NCBI RefSeq assembly: GCF_018614075.1 | Contig: NZ_JAGGOZ010000002.1 | Span: 62,001 to 126,000 of the forward strand | DNA from: Streptomyces sp. ISL-94 | GTDB taxonomy: Bacteria; Actinomycetota; Actinomycetes; Streptomycetales; Streptomycetaceae | Length of the DNA stretch: 64,000 nucleotides | Direction of reading: 5' to 3' | Shown here: positions 17,466-25,491 of the stretch, piece by piece | How positions within the stretch are numbered: the stretch's first letter is position 1 | Layout: each line of letters opens with the position of its first letter | Translations under genes and position numbers: made by a program | Notes under the pieces: generated by a model | The model's input: only the letters and a program-made list of their open reading frames with translations | Told to the model about the DNA's origin: nothing | The model's database searches: none

Positions 17466-17687
17466 TCATCGCTCCGGCCGGCATTTCGTCAGGGCTTCGA
17501 CATGCTCGCGCTTGAGCGCGGACCACTGCTCGGGCGTGCCCTTGGCCTGGTCGATCTCGGCGGTGACCGGGTCCGGGTCCGGATACCAGGAGATGCCCTC
17601 GGCCCGCAGGCAGGCGGACTCCTTCCTCTCTTGGTCCCCGCCACCGCATCCCGTCAGTGAAATGCACAGGAGAAGCAGCCGGGCCAA
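17466..17687 (-). CDS. Short lipoprotein paralogue, possibly degenerate
   Basis: From a TTG at 17687 the frame encodes 73 residues: MARLLLLCISLTGCGGG as a short lipoprotein signal, then ACLRAEGISWYPDPDPVT and a Cys-containing end, EALTKCRPER. This block closely matches the C-terminal part of the 161-residue lipoprotein at 16669-17154, so it is a truncated duplicate of it. No ATG or GTG start fits. The TTG start overlaps the opposite-strand lipoprotein gene beginning at 17662. It may be a pseudogene or a minimal functional form. Confidence 0.5.
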   Translation of the reverse strand: MARLLLLCISLTGCGGGDQERKESACLRAEGISWYPDPDPVTAEIDQAKGTPEQWSALKREHVEALTKCRPER

Positions 17688-18651
17688 ATTCCGTACTTGC
17701 GCCCGCCGCCGGTCCGCCGCCGCGGCTGCCGTCCTGCTGACGGCCGTGTTCCTGGCCGGCTGCTCCGGTACTGGCGACGCCCAGGGCGGGGAGCCGAAGC
17801 TCGGGCCCGTCGAGGTCGATCCGGCGACGGCCACGCTGTCCTTGCCCAGGGACGCGCACACGGGCACCGAGGCCGAGCGGATCCGGATGGGCCAGGTCCA
17901 GCAGACCCTGGTCTTCCGGTGCATGGCCCGGTACGGGTTCACCTACGAGGGTGTGAAGTCGGCCGAGGCCGGTGGCGGCGGGGCCGAGGACCGGCACGAA
18001 TATCTCTTCGGCCTGGCCGATCCGGCGTTCGCGGCGGCCCACGGGTACGACAAGTCGGCCGGCGGGGGAACGCCGTCCAAGCCCCCGGCACCGCAGCTGA
18101 GCGACAGCGCGTATGTCGTCATGAACGGCGAGCAGCCGGGTTCTCAGGGCGGGAAGATCCCCGACGCCAAGACCGAGGAGGAGGCCGCGCAGGTGGACAG
18201 CGGCCTGACGGCGGCCGGGCAGAAGGTGCCGGCCGGCGGGTGCGGGCGGGAGGGGTACCGGAAGCTGTACGCCCCGACCAAGGACAGTGTGGACCTGCTC
18301 TTCACCTTCGGGCTGGCCTCGGAGGCGCACGACCGCTCCAAGCAGGACTCACGGGTCGTCAAGGTGCTGAAGCAATGGTCGGCTTGTATGGACAAATCAG
18401 GATACAGCGGGATCGATACGCCGTATGACGTCGTCGAGAAGCTGGGCCTGGAGGGCGACAGGAGCGGCCCCAAGGCCGTCACCGCCGCCAACGCCGATGT
18501 CGCGTGCAAGCGCGAGGTGGACCTCGTCGGGATCTGGGCCGCCGTCGAGAAGGCGTACCAGGAGCGGCTCGTGGAGGAGCACGCGGAAACGCTCGCCCTC
18601 TACAAGAAGCAGCGCGAGGCCCGCTTCAAGCTGGCGGCCGGTCTGGCCTGA
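17662..18651 (+). CDS. Secreted lipoprotein of unknown function
   Basis: The 329-residue precursor starts MHRRSSRAKFRTCARRRS, strongly basic, followed by AAVLLTAVFLAGC with lipobox LAGC. The mature protein has several Cys (FRCMARYGF, GGCGREGYRKLY, WSACMDKSGY, DVACKREVDL), probably disulfide-bonded outside the membrane. The ATG at 17662 has no good ribosome site and overlaps the divergent small lipoprotein gene. Nevertheless no other in-frame start leaves a signal peptide. A TGAGACGCC 9-mer repeats three times across the stop. I recognise no enzyme family. Confidence 0.78.
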   Translation: MHRRSSRAKFRTCARRRSAAAAAVLLTAVFLAGCSGTGDAQGGEPKLGPVEVDPATATLSLPRDAHTGTEAERIRMGQVQQTLVFRCMARYGFTYEGVKSAEAGGGGAEDRHEYLFGLADPAFAAAHGYDKSAGGGTPSKPPAPQLSDSAYVVMNGEQPGSQGGKIPDAKTEEEAAQVDSGLTAAGQKVPAGGCGREGYRKLYAPTKDSVDLLFTFGLASEAHDRSKQDSRVVKVLKQWSACMDKSGYSGIDTPYDVVEKLGLEGDRSGPKAVTAANADVACKREVDLVGIWAAVEKAYQERLVEEHAETLALYKKQREARFKLAAGLA

Positions 18652-18698
18652 GACGCCTGAGACGCCTGAGACGTAGGCCGAGGCAGGCCAGGTATGCC

Positions 18699-18746
18699 GA
18701 AGGGGCCGGTACTCCGCCGCCGAGCGGGGGGAGTACCGGCCCCTTC
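18699..18746. terminator. Strong bidirectional terminator
   Basis: Perfect 17-bp arms GAAGGGGCCGGTACTCC (18699-18715) and GGAGTACCGGCCCCTTC (18730-18746) enclose a 14-nt loop. It lies between the convergent lipoprotein and NlpC/P60 genes. Confidence 0.85.
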
Positions 18747-18772
18747 GTGGCGCTCAAGAGCGCACGGACGGC

Positions 18773-19618
18773 TCAGAGGACGCGCACGGCGCCCGTCGGC
18801 TTGTCGTAGCTCAGGCTGCGCTCGACGATGCCCGTGCTGGGGTTCTGCGCGCCGACGAACTTGCCGCCGCCGACGTAGATGGCGACGTGGTACGCGCTCC
18901 CGCGGGAGCCCCAGTACAGGATGTCGCCCGGCTGCAGGGCGCTCAGGGAGACCGAGGTGCCGGCGGACGACTGCGCCTGGGACATGCGCGGCAGGGAGAT
19001 GCCGGCCTGCCGGTAGGCGGCCTGGACGAGGCCGGAGCAGTCGAACGAGGACGGGCCGGTGCCGCCCATGACGTACGCCTTGCCGACCTGCGCGCGGGCG
19101 AAGTTCACGATGGCCGCGGCGGAGCCGGTGGCCGGGGCGGCCACGGAGGCGCCGGAGCCGTCGCTGGAGGTCGAGCCGGAGGACGACTTGGTCGACAGGG
19201 AGGCGCGGGCGCTGGAGCGGTTGGCGCGGTCGGCCTCGGCCTTGCGGGCCGCCTCCTCCTGGGCCTTCTTCTCGGTGTCGGCCTTCTCCTGGGCGTCTTC
19301 CTTCGCCTTCTTCGCCTCGGCGGCGGCGCCGGTGCGGGCGCTCTCCTCCTGGGCGGTCAGTTCGCCCTCGACGGCGGCCGCGCGGGTGTTCTCGGCGGCC
19401 GTGGTGACGGCGGAGGAGACCTCGGCGGCCAGGTCCAGGTTGAGGACCGGCATTTCGAGCGTCGTCTCGGCCACGGGCTCGGCGGACGGGGACGCGCTCG
19501 CGGTGCCGGCCATGGCGAGGGTGCTGAGGACGCCACCGGCAACTCCGGCGCGGACCGCGAGCTTCGAGGCGCTGCGGCGGGGCTTCCGGTGGCTGGGTAT
19601 GTGAGCGGTGTGGGACAT
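18773..19618 (-). CDS. Secreted NlpC/P60 peptidoglycan hydrolase
   Basis: The 281-residue protein has an N-terminal export signal (basic MSHTAHIPSHRKPRRSASK, then a hydrophobic core ending SASPSA). A long Ala/Glu/Lys-rich coiled-coil-like region (about 65-135) and a Ser-rich linker follow. The C-terminal NlpC/P60 domain carries catalytic Cys194 in SSFDCSGLVQAAYR and His244 in AYHVAIYVGGG. It should cleave peptide cross-bridges in the cell wall (D-glutamyl-meso-DAP-type endopeptidase). ATG 19618 is preferred to upstream codons because the signal peptide starts here. Some Streptomyces hydrolase genes carry c-di-AMP riboswitches, but I could not identify one in this leader. Confidence 0.92.
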   Translation of the reverse strand: MSHTAHIPSHRKPRRSASKLAVRAGVAGGVLSTLAMAGTASASPSAEPVAETTLEMPVLNLDLAAEVSSAVTTAAENTRAAAVEGELTAQEESARTGAAAEAKKAKEDAQEKADTEKKAQEEAARKAEADRANRSSARASLSTKSSSGSTSSDGSGASVAAPATGSAAAIVNFARAQVGKAYVMGGTGPSSFDCSGLVQAAYRQAGISLPRMSQAQSSAGTSVSLSALQPGDILYWGSRGSAYHVAIYVGGGKFVGAQNPSTGIVERSLSYDKPTGAVRVL

Positions 19619-20167
19619 GAGTACAACCGCTATCAGGGGGCAGCGGTGTCCTTCAAGAAACGTGGTCTGCGCCACAGTTGTGCGCGAAGGCCGCGAACCG
19701 GGCGCGTCGCGCCTCGTATTGACGCCGTAACGGGCGAAACGGACACGCCGTCACAAGGCTGTGATCACGGGGTTTCCGCAATAAGTCCCAATTGATCCGC
19801 GGCCTACCATCCCTCCGCACAGATGGCCAAGCCCTCTTTCACTGCGGCGAATCGCGAGTGGCGCAGGTCACAGGAGAGTCACGCTGTGCGGGCGCTGTGC
19901 CCCGGTCGTGACCTTGCTGTGAACTCGCCACCGGGATTCGTGAACGGATGCACACGGATGAGCCCCTCCCGACCTCTTGTATGCCCCGTGTCCACCTCCG
20001 TACCCGCGGCCTCCCCCGACCGGGCGGCGCCGATCCCTTTATCACCCCGGCGCCAGCGTCGCCAATTTGCCTGCAAGGGCCACGGTTTGATAGGGCAACA
20101 CCCCTTCTACCTGCGGTAACGAGGTCGGATGTCACCTTTGGTGATCATGTGGATGCTTCACGTATGA

Positions 20168-20252
20168 AGATCACCACTCATCGGACTTCATGATCATTCG
20201 CCAGGTGGTGGAGATCACAAACTCGTTGTTGCAACCCGTGTCGCAGATCACA
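20168..20252 (+). promoter_or_regulatory. Three helically phased AGATCAC repeats upstream of nuoA
   Basis: AGATCACC at 20168 and AGATCACA at 20212 and 20245 are 44 and 33 bp apart, which are four and three turns of B-DNA. All are in the same orientation, just upstream of the candidate nuo -10 box. They look like an activator array on one face of the helix. The binding protein is unknown. Confidence 0.4.
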
Positions 20253-20264
20253 GAGGAGCGGGCA

Positions 20265-20270
20265 TAAGAT
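20265..20270 (+). promoter_or_regulatory. Candidate -10 box of the first nuo operon
   Basis: TAAGAT fits TAnnnT and lies 129 bp before the nuoA start. No strong -35 is present, consistent with an activated promoter. Confidence 0.4.
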
Positions 20271-20285
20271 GCGCAGCAGACCGGC

Positions 20286-20303
20286 TTGTGAACTGCCTCA
20301 CAT
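20286..20303 (+). promoter_or_regulatory. Rex operator-like palindrome upstream of nuoA
   Basis: TTGTGAACTGCCTCACAT matches the Rex operator pattern TTGTGAAnnnnTTCACAA at 16 of the 18 positions (unconstrained n positions counted). The two mismatches are the inner T and the last base. Rex is the NADH/NAD+-sensing repressor of respiratory genes described in S. coelicolor. The site lies just downstream of the candidate transcription start, where bound Rex would block the nuo operon when NAD+ is abundant. Confidence 0.6.
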
Positions 20304-20398
20304 GCGAGCGCTCGATCAAAAGCGCGATCTTCGCGAGGCGGGGCATGCGGTGCCGGCGGCGGTCCAACGGTCAAGGACGACTGGAAGGAGCGAGGAGC

Positions 20399-20758
20399 GT
20401 GAATGCGTACGCGCCCATCCTCGTGCTCGGCGCCCTCGGCGCAGGGTTTGCGATCTTCTCCGTGGTCATGGCCACGCTGATCGGTCCAAAACGGTACAAC
20501 CGGGCGAAGCTTGAGGCATACGAGTGCGGTATCGAGCCCACTCCGGTTCCGGCCGGCGGCGGCCGCTTCCCCATCAAGTACTACCTGACGGCGATGCTCT
20601 TCATCGTCTTCGACATCGAGGTTGTCTTCCTCTACCCCTGGGCCGTCACCTTCGACTCCCTGGGGATCTTCGGGCTCGTCGAGATGCTGCTCTTCGTGCT
20701 CACCGTCTTCGTCGCCTACGCCTACGTGTGGCGCCGCGGCGGCCTGGAATGGGACTGA
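20399..20758 (+). CDS. nuoA: NADH-quinone oxidoreductase subunit A (operon 1)
   Basis: The 119-residue protein has three transmembrane helices. Its conserved loop YECGIEP holds the Cys that undergoes active/deactive changes in complex I of other organisms. FPIKYYLTAMLFIVFDIE is the family signature for the second helix. It helps form the quinone entry region with NuoH and NuoJ. The GTG at 20399 is chosen because GGAAGGAG ends eight bases upstream, and the longer ATG-initiated frame from 20288 has an implausible Arg-rich leader. It is the first gene of a 14-gene operon. Confidence 0.97.
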   Translation: MNAYAPILVLGALGAGFAIFSVVMATLIGPKRYNRAKLEAYECGIEPTPVPAGGGRFPIKYYLTAMLFIVFDIEVVFLYPWAVTFDSLGIFGLVEMLLFVLTVFVAYAYVWRRGGLEWD

Positions 20759-20773
20759 GGGGCTGAATTTTCC

Positions 20774-21328
20774 ATGGGACTGGAAGAGAAGCTGCCGAGC
20801 GGCTTTCTGCTGACCACCGTCGAACAGGCCGCGGGCTGGGTGCGCAAGTCATCCGTCTTCCCCGCGACCTTCGGCCTCGCCTGCTGCGCCATCGAGATGA
20901 TGACCACCGGAGCGGGCCGGTACGACCTGGCCCGCTTCGGCATGGAGGTCTTCCGCGGTTCCCCGCGCCAGGCCGACCTGATGATCGTGGCCGGCCGGGT
21001 CAGCCAGAAGATGGCGCCGGTGCTGCGGCAGGTGTACGACCAGATGCCCGCTCCCAAATGGGTCATCTCCATGGGGGTTTGCGCATCTTCAGGCGGAATG
21101 TTCAATAACTACGCGATCGTCCAGGGCGTCGACCACATCGTCCCGGTGGACATCTACCTCCCCGGCTGCCCGCCCCGCCCCGAGATGCTGATGGACGCGA
21201 TCCTCAAGCTCCACCAGAAGATCCAGGGCGGCAAGCTCGGCGTGAACCGGGAAGAGGCGGCCCGTGAGGCGGAGGAGGCGGCCCTCAAGGCCCTCCCCAC
21301 GATCGAGATGAAGGGGCTGCTCCGGTGA
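20774..21328 (+). CDS. nuoB: NADH-quinone oxidoreductase subunit B, N2 cluster (operon 1)
   Basis: The 184-residue protein keeps all four ligands of the terminal [4Fe-4S] cluster N2: Cys37 and Cys38 (LACCAIEM), Cys103 (GVCASSGG) and Cys132 (LPGCPPRPE). N2 passes electrons to menaquinone at the interface of NuoB, NuoD and NuoH. A Glu/Ala-rich C-terminal extension (about 155-184) follows the conserved core. Its stop overlaps the nuoC start by four bases. Confidence 0.98.
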   Translation: MGLEEKLPSGFLLTTVEQAAGWVRKSSVFPATFGLACCAIEMMTTGAGRYDLARFGMEVFRGSPRQADLMIVAGRVSQKMAPVLRQVYDQMPAPKWVISMGVCASSGGMFNNYAIVQGVDHIVPVDIYLPGCPPRPEMLMDAILKLHQKIQGGKLGVNREEAAREAEEAALKALPTIEMKGLLR

Positions 21329-22044
21329 GCGAGACCCAAGAGCCGGAGAACGGCAGCAACGTCCCGGCCGCCCGCGAGAGCGGCCCCGAGGTCATCGGCG
21401 TCCGCAAGGGCATGTTCGGCGCCGCGAACGGCGGCGACACCAGCGGCTACGGCGGCCTGGTCCGCACGGTGGTCCTGCCCGGAGCGACGAGCCGCCCGTA
21501 CGGCTCCTACTTCGACGAGGTCGTCGACGAGCTCGAAGGCGCCCTGGAGGAGCAGGGCCTGGTCCCGGAGAACGCGATCGAGAAGGTCGTCGTCGACCGG
21601 GCGGAGCTGACCCTCCACATCGCGCGCGAGCACCTCGCCCTCGTCGCGAAGACCCTGCGCGACGACCCGGCCCTGCGCTTCGAGCTCTGCACCGGCGTCA
21701 GCGGGGTGCACTTCCCCGGGGACAAGGGCCGCGAGCTGCACGCCGTCTACCACCTGCGCTCGCTCACCCACGGCCGGATCGTGCGGCTGGAGGTGTCCGT
21801 ACCGGACCGCGACCCGCACGTCCCCTCGCTCGTCTCCGTCTACCCCACCAACGACTGGCACGAGCGCGAGACGTACGACTTCTTCGGCCTGGTCTTCGAC
21901 GGGCACCCGGCCCTCACCCGGATCATGATGCCGGACGACTGGCAGGGCTTCCCGCAGCGCAAGGACTACCCGCTCGGCGGCATCCCCGTCGAGTACAAGG
22001 GCGCCCAGATCCCGGCTCCCGACCAGCGGAGGTCGTACAGCTGA
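21325..22044 (+). CDS. nuoC: NADH-quinone oxidoreductase subunit C (operon 1)
   Basis: The 239-residue protein has the 30-kDa-subunit core with [20 protein letters not shown] and [13 protein letters not shown], near its C-terminal end. The N-terminal 60 residues are acidic and less conserved. It is part of the peripheral arm linking NuoD and NuoB. It is a separate gene, not fused to NuoD. GTG 21325 overlaps the nuoB stop, and its own stop shares one base with the nuoD ATG. Confidence 0.97.
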   Translation: MSETQEPENGSNVPAARESGPEVIGVRKGMFGAANGGDTSGYGGLVRTVVLPGATSRPYGSYFDEVVDELEGALEEQGLVPENAIEKVVVDRAELTLHIAREHLALVAKTLRDDPALRFELCTGVSGVHFPGDKGRELHAVYHLRSLTHGRIVRLEVSVPDRDPHVPSLVSVYPTNDWHERETYDFFGLVFDGHPALTRIMMPDDWQGFPQRKDYPLGGIPVEYKGAQIPAPDQRRSYS

Positions 22045-23369
22045 TGTCCACGTCAAACCACGCCTCCTTCCGGGAGACCACCGAAGGCCCCGTCTACACC
22101 GTCACCGGCGGCGACTGGGACGAGATCGTCCAGTCCGCGGCCAAGGCGGACGACGAGCGCATCGTCGTCAACATGGGCCCCCAGCACCCGTCCACCCACG
22201 GCGTGCTCCGCCTGATCCTGGAGATCGACGGCGAGACGGTCACCGAGGCCCGCTGCGGCATCGGCTACCTCCACACCGGCATCGAGAAGAACCTCGAGTA
22301 CCGGAACTGGACGCAGGGCACCACCTTCGTCACGCGCATGGACTACCTGACGCCGTTCTTCAACGAGACGGCGTACTGCCTCGGCGTCGAGAAGCTCCTC
22401 GGCATCACCGACCAGATCCCGGACCGCGCCACCGTCATCCGCGTCCTGCTGATGGAGCTCAACCGGATCTCCTCCCACTTGGTGGCCATCGCCACCGGAG
22501 GCATGGAGCTGGGCGCGACCACGATCATGATCTACGGCTTCCGCGACCGCGAGCTGGTCCTCGACATCTTCGAGCTGATCACCGGCCTGCGCATGAACCA
22601 CGCGTTCGTCCGCCCCGGCGGCCTCGCGCAGGACCTGCCCCCGGGCGCCGTGGACCAGCTCCGCGAGTTCGTCAAGACCATGAAGAGGAACCTGCCGGAG
22701 TACGACAAGCTCGCCACCGGCAACCCGATCTTCAAGGCGCGCATGCAGGACGTCGGCTACCTCGACCTCACGGGCTGCATGGCGCTGGGCGCCACCGGCC
22801 CGATCCTGCGCTCCGCCGGCCTGCCGCACGACCTGCGCAAGTCGGACCCGTACTGCGGCTACGAAACCTATGAGTTCGACGTCCCCACCACCGACACCTG
22901 CGACTCCTACGGGCGGTTCCTGATCCGCCTGGAGGAAATGCGCCAGTCGCTGCGGATCGTCGAGCAGTGCCTGGAGCGGCTGGAGCCGGGCCCGGTGATG
23001 GTCGCCGACAAGAAGATCGCCTGGCCGGCGCAGCTGGCGATGGGCCCGGACGGCCTCGGCAACTCGCTCGACCACATCAGGAACATCATGGGCACCTCCA
23101 TGGAGGCCCTCATCCACCACTTCAAGCTGGTGACCGAAGGCTTCCGGGTACCGGCCGGGCAGGCGTACGCGGCGGTCGAGTCGCCCAGGGGCGAACTCGG
23201 CGTCCACGTCGTCTCCGACGGCGGCACCCGCCCCTACCGGGTCCACTTCCGCGACCCGTCCTTCACCAACCTCCAGGCCATGGCCGCGATGTGCGAGGGC
23301 GGCCAGGTCGCCGACGTCATCGTCGCCGTCGCCTCCATCGACCCCGTGATGGGAGGCGTCGACCGATGA
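22044..23369 (+). CDS. nuoD: NADH-quinone oxidoreductase subunit D, quinone-site 49-kDa subunit (operon 1)
   Basis: The 441-residue protein shows the complex I/NiFe-hydrogenase large-subunit fold without the metal-binding Cys. [16 protein letters not shown] contains the His that faces the quinone head group, and [17 protein letters not shown] and [14 protein letters not shown] follow. It forms the menaquinone pocket with NuoB and NuoH. It is the only nuoD in the window; the second nuo operon has none, so this copy may serve both complexes. It joins nuoE by an ATGA overlap. Confidence 0.98.
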   Translation: MSTSNHASFRETTEGPVYTVTGGDWDEIVQSAAKADDERIVVNMGPQHPSTHGVLRLILEIDGETVTEARCGIGYLHTGIEKNLEYRNWTQGTTFVTRMDYLTPFFNETAYCLGVEKLLGITDQIPDRATVIRVLLMELNRISSHLVAIATGGMELGATTIMIYGFRDRELVLDIFELITGLRMNHAFVRPGGLAQDLPPGAVDQLREFVKTMKRNLPEYDKLATGNPIFKARMQDVGYLDLTGCMALGATGPILRSAGLPHDLRKSDPYCGYETYEFDVPTTDTCDSYGRFLIRLEEMRQSLRIVEQCLERLEPGPVMVADKKIAWPAQLAMGPDGLGNSLDHIRNIMGTSMEALIHHFKLVTEGFRVPAGQAYAAVESPRGELGVHVVSDGGTRPYRVHFRDPSFTNLQAMAAMCEGGQVADVIVAVASIDPVMGGVDR

Positions 23370-24115
23370 CCGACATCTCATTGGGCATGCCGCAGCTTCC
23401 CGCCCCCGACTTCCCGGCCGAGGTACGCGAGCGGCTGGAAGCGGACGCGAAGGAAGTCATCGCCCGCTACCCCGACAGCAGGTCCGCGCTGCTGCCGCTG
23501 CTGCACCTGTGCCAGTCGGAGGAGGGCTACGTCTCGCGCACCGGCATCCGCTTCTGCGCCGATGTGCTGGGCCTGACCACCGCCGAGGTCACGGCGGTCT
23601 CGACCTTCTACACGATGTACCGGCGCAAGCCCTCCGGTGACTACCAGGTCGGCGTCTGTACGAACACCCTGTGCGCGGTCATGGGCGGCGACGCCATCTT
23701 CGAGGAGCTCAAGGAGCACCTCGGGGTCGGCAACAACGAGACCACCCCCGACGGCAAGGTCACCCTCGAGCACATCGAGTGCAACGCGGCCTGCGACTTC
23801 GCCCCCGTGGTGATGGTGAACTGGGAGTTCTTCGACAACCAGACCCCCGAGTCCGCCAAGGCCATGGTGGACGACCTGCTGGCCGGCCGCCCCGTCGAGC
23901 CGACCCGGGGCGCGCCGCTGTGCACCTACAAGAAAACCGCCCGGATCCTGGCCGGTTTCCCCGACGAGCGCGAGGGCGCGGTCGAGGCGAGCGGCGGGGC
24001 GGGCCCCGCCTCCCTGATCGGCCTGCGCATCGCCCGTGGCGAGTCCCCGAACACCACCATCGTGCACCCGCGTGCCGAGGCGCGCGGTGACACCACCACC
24101 GAGGGAGGGGAGTGA
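23366..24115 (+). CDS. nuoE: NADH-quinone oxidoreductase subunit E, N1a cluster (operon 1)
   Basis: The 249-residue protein is thioredoxin-like and has the [2Fe-2S] ligands Cys98 and Cys103 (CTNTLC), and Cys139 and Cys143 (CNAAC). This is the N1a site of the NADH-oxidising arm. A C-terminal tail of about 60 residues (from residue 190) goes beyond the short 24-kDa homologues and is typical of actinobacteria. Its stop overlaps the GTG/ATG pair that begins nuoF. Confidence 0.97.
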   Translation: MTDISLGMPQLPAPDFPAEVRERLEADAKEVIARYPDSRSALLPLLHLCQSEEGYVSRTGIRFCADVLGLTTAEVTAVSTFYTMYRRKPSGDYQVGVCTNTLCAVMGGDAIFEELKEHLGVGNNETTPDGKVTLEHIECNAACDFAPVVMVNWEFFDNQTPESAKAMVDDLLAGRPVEPTRGAPLCTYKKTARILAGFPDEREGAVEASGGAGPASLIGLRIARGESPNTTIVHPRAEARGDTTTEGGE

Positions 24116-25491
24116 TGTCCGTGTCCTCCAAGGAAAATTATGGGGGTACCTCCCAGCCGGAGGCTGGGGGAGGCACGAGCCCGGAGAAGCTCCTCGCACC
24201 CGTCCTGTCGGCGTTCTGGGACGAGCCCGAGTCGTGGACGCTGGAGACCTACCGGCGCCACGAGGGCTACGAGGGCCTGCGCAAGGCCCTCGCGATGACC
24301 CCGGACGACCTCATCGCCTACGTGAAGGACTCCGGTCTGCGCGGGCGCGGCGGCGCGGGCTTCCCCACCGGAATGAAGTGGCAGTTCATCCCGCAGGGCG
24401 ACGGAAAGCCGCACTACCTCGTCGTGAACGCGGACGAGTCGGAACCGGGAACCTGCAAGGACATCCCCCTTCTCTTCGCCAACCCGCACTCCCTCATCGA
24501 GGGAATGATCATCGCCTGCTACGCGATCCGCTCGCAGCACGCCTTCATCTACCTGCGCGGCGAGGTCGTACCGGTCCTGCGGCGCCTGCACCTGGCGGTC
24601 CGTGAGGCGTACGAGGCCGGCTACCTCGGGAAGGACATTCTGGGGAGCGGGCTCGACCTCGACATCACGGTGCACGCGGGAGCGGGCGCGTACATCTGCG
24701 GCGAGGAGACGGCGCTGCTCGACTCCCTCGAAGGCCGGCGCGGTCAGCCCCGGCTGCGTCCCCCTTTCCCTGCCGTCGAGGGGCTCTACGCGTGCCCCAC
24801 TGTCGTCAACAACGTCGAGTCCATCGCCTCGGTTCCCGCGATCCTGAACAAGGGCAAGGACTGGTTCAAGGCGATGGGGACCGAGAAGTCCCCCGGCTTC
24901 ACGCTGTATTCGCTCTCCGGGCACGTCGCCGGACCCGGCCAGTACGAGGCCCCGCTCGGCATCACCCTGCGCCAGCTGCTCGACATGAGCGGCGGGATGC
25001 GCCCCGGGCACCGGCTGAAGTTCTGGACCCCGGGCGGCTCCTCCACCCCGATGTTCACCGACGAGCACCTGGACGTCCCCCTCGACTACGAGGGGGTGGG
25101 CGCCGCCGGCTCGATGCTCGGCACCAAGGCCCTCCAGTGCTTCGACGAGACCACCTGCGTGGTGCGGGCCGTGACCCGGTGGACCGAGTTCTACGCCCAC
25201 GAGTCCTGCGGCAAGTGCACGCCCTGCCGCGAAGGCACGTACTGGCTGGTCCAGCTGCTCCGCGACATCGAGGCCGGCAAGGGCGTCATGTTCGACCTCG
25301 ACAAGCTGAACGACATCGCCGACAACATCAACGGCAAGTCCTTCTGTGCGCTCGGCGACGGCGCGGCCAGCCCGATCTTCTCCTCGCTCAAGTACTTCCG
25401 CGAGGAGTACGAGCAGCACATCACCGGGAAGGGCTGCCCCTTCGACCCCAAGAAGTCGACCCTCTGGGCTGACACGGAGGTGACCGCATGA
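24112..25491 (+). CDS. nuoF: NADH-quinone oxidoreductase subunit F, FMN and NADH site (operon 1)
   Basis: The 459-residue protein binds NADH and [20 protein letters not shown] is the Gly-rich site. [19 protein letters not shown] follows, and the N3 [4Fe-4S] ligands are in [11 protein letters not shown] plus a later Cys (FCALGDG). It takes hydride from NADH. The start may be GTG 24112 or ATG 24115. Residues 10-19 ([11 protein letters not shown]) come from a 33-bp palindromic element absent from the conserved core, so the N-terminus has been lengthened by insertion. It overlaps nuoG by four bases. Confidence 0.97.
   Translation: MMSVSSKENYGGTSQPEAGGGTSPEKLLAPVLSAFWDEPESWTLETYRRHEGYEGLRKALAMTPDDLIAYVKDSGLRGRGGAGFPTGMKWQFIPQGDGKPHYLVVNADESEPGTCKDIPLLFANPHSLIEGMIIACYAIRSQHAFIYLRGEVVPVLRRLHLAVREAYEAGYLGKDILGSGLDLDITVHAGAGAYICGEETALLDSLEGRRGQPRLRPPFPAVEGLYACPTVVNNVESIASVPAILNKGKDWFKAMGTEKSPGFTLYSLSGHVAGPGQYEAPLGITLRQLLDMSGGMRPGHRLKFWTPGGSSTPMFTDEHLDVPLDYEGVGAAGSMLGTKALQCFDETTCVVRAVTRWTEFYAHESCGKCTPCREGTYWLVQLLRDIEAGKGVMFDLDKLNDIADNINGKSFCALGDGAASPIFSSLKYFREEYEQHITGKGCPFDPKKSTLWADTEVTA
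24141..24173 (+). repeat. 33-bp palindromic element, third copy, in the nuoF 5' end
   Basis: It begins TGGGGGTACCTCCCAGCC and ends GGAGGCTGGGGGAGG. The same element with one base less lies in the kinase gene and the amidohydrolase-like gene. The two arms can form a stem of about ten pairs around CGGA. Confidence 0.75.

Larger units (their letters stand above)
19619..20398. other. 780-bp divergent regulatory region between the NlpC/P60 gene and nuoA
   Basis: No credible gene is seen. The plus-strand frame at 19823-20119 has unlike codon use and no ribosome site. The region contains a GGCGCCG/CGGCGCC hairpin near 20026-20052 and several GTGATCA or AGATCAC motifs. TAAGAT (20265-20270) is a candidate nuo -10 box, followed by a Rex-like palindrome. 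It is less G+C-rich than the flanking genes, as expected of a promoter region. Confidence 0.6.

Noticed and set aside
19619..20100. c-di-AMP (ydaO) riboswitch before the NlpC/P60 gene
   Set aside because: Some Streptomyces wall hydrolase genes have one, and the leader is long, but I could not match the conserved blocks. A covariance-model search (RF00379) would decide it.
19823..20119. 98-codon plus-strand frame in the nuo upstream region
   Set aside because: No ribosome site, no family features, and atypical codon use. The region looks regulatory.
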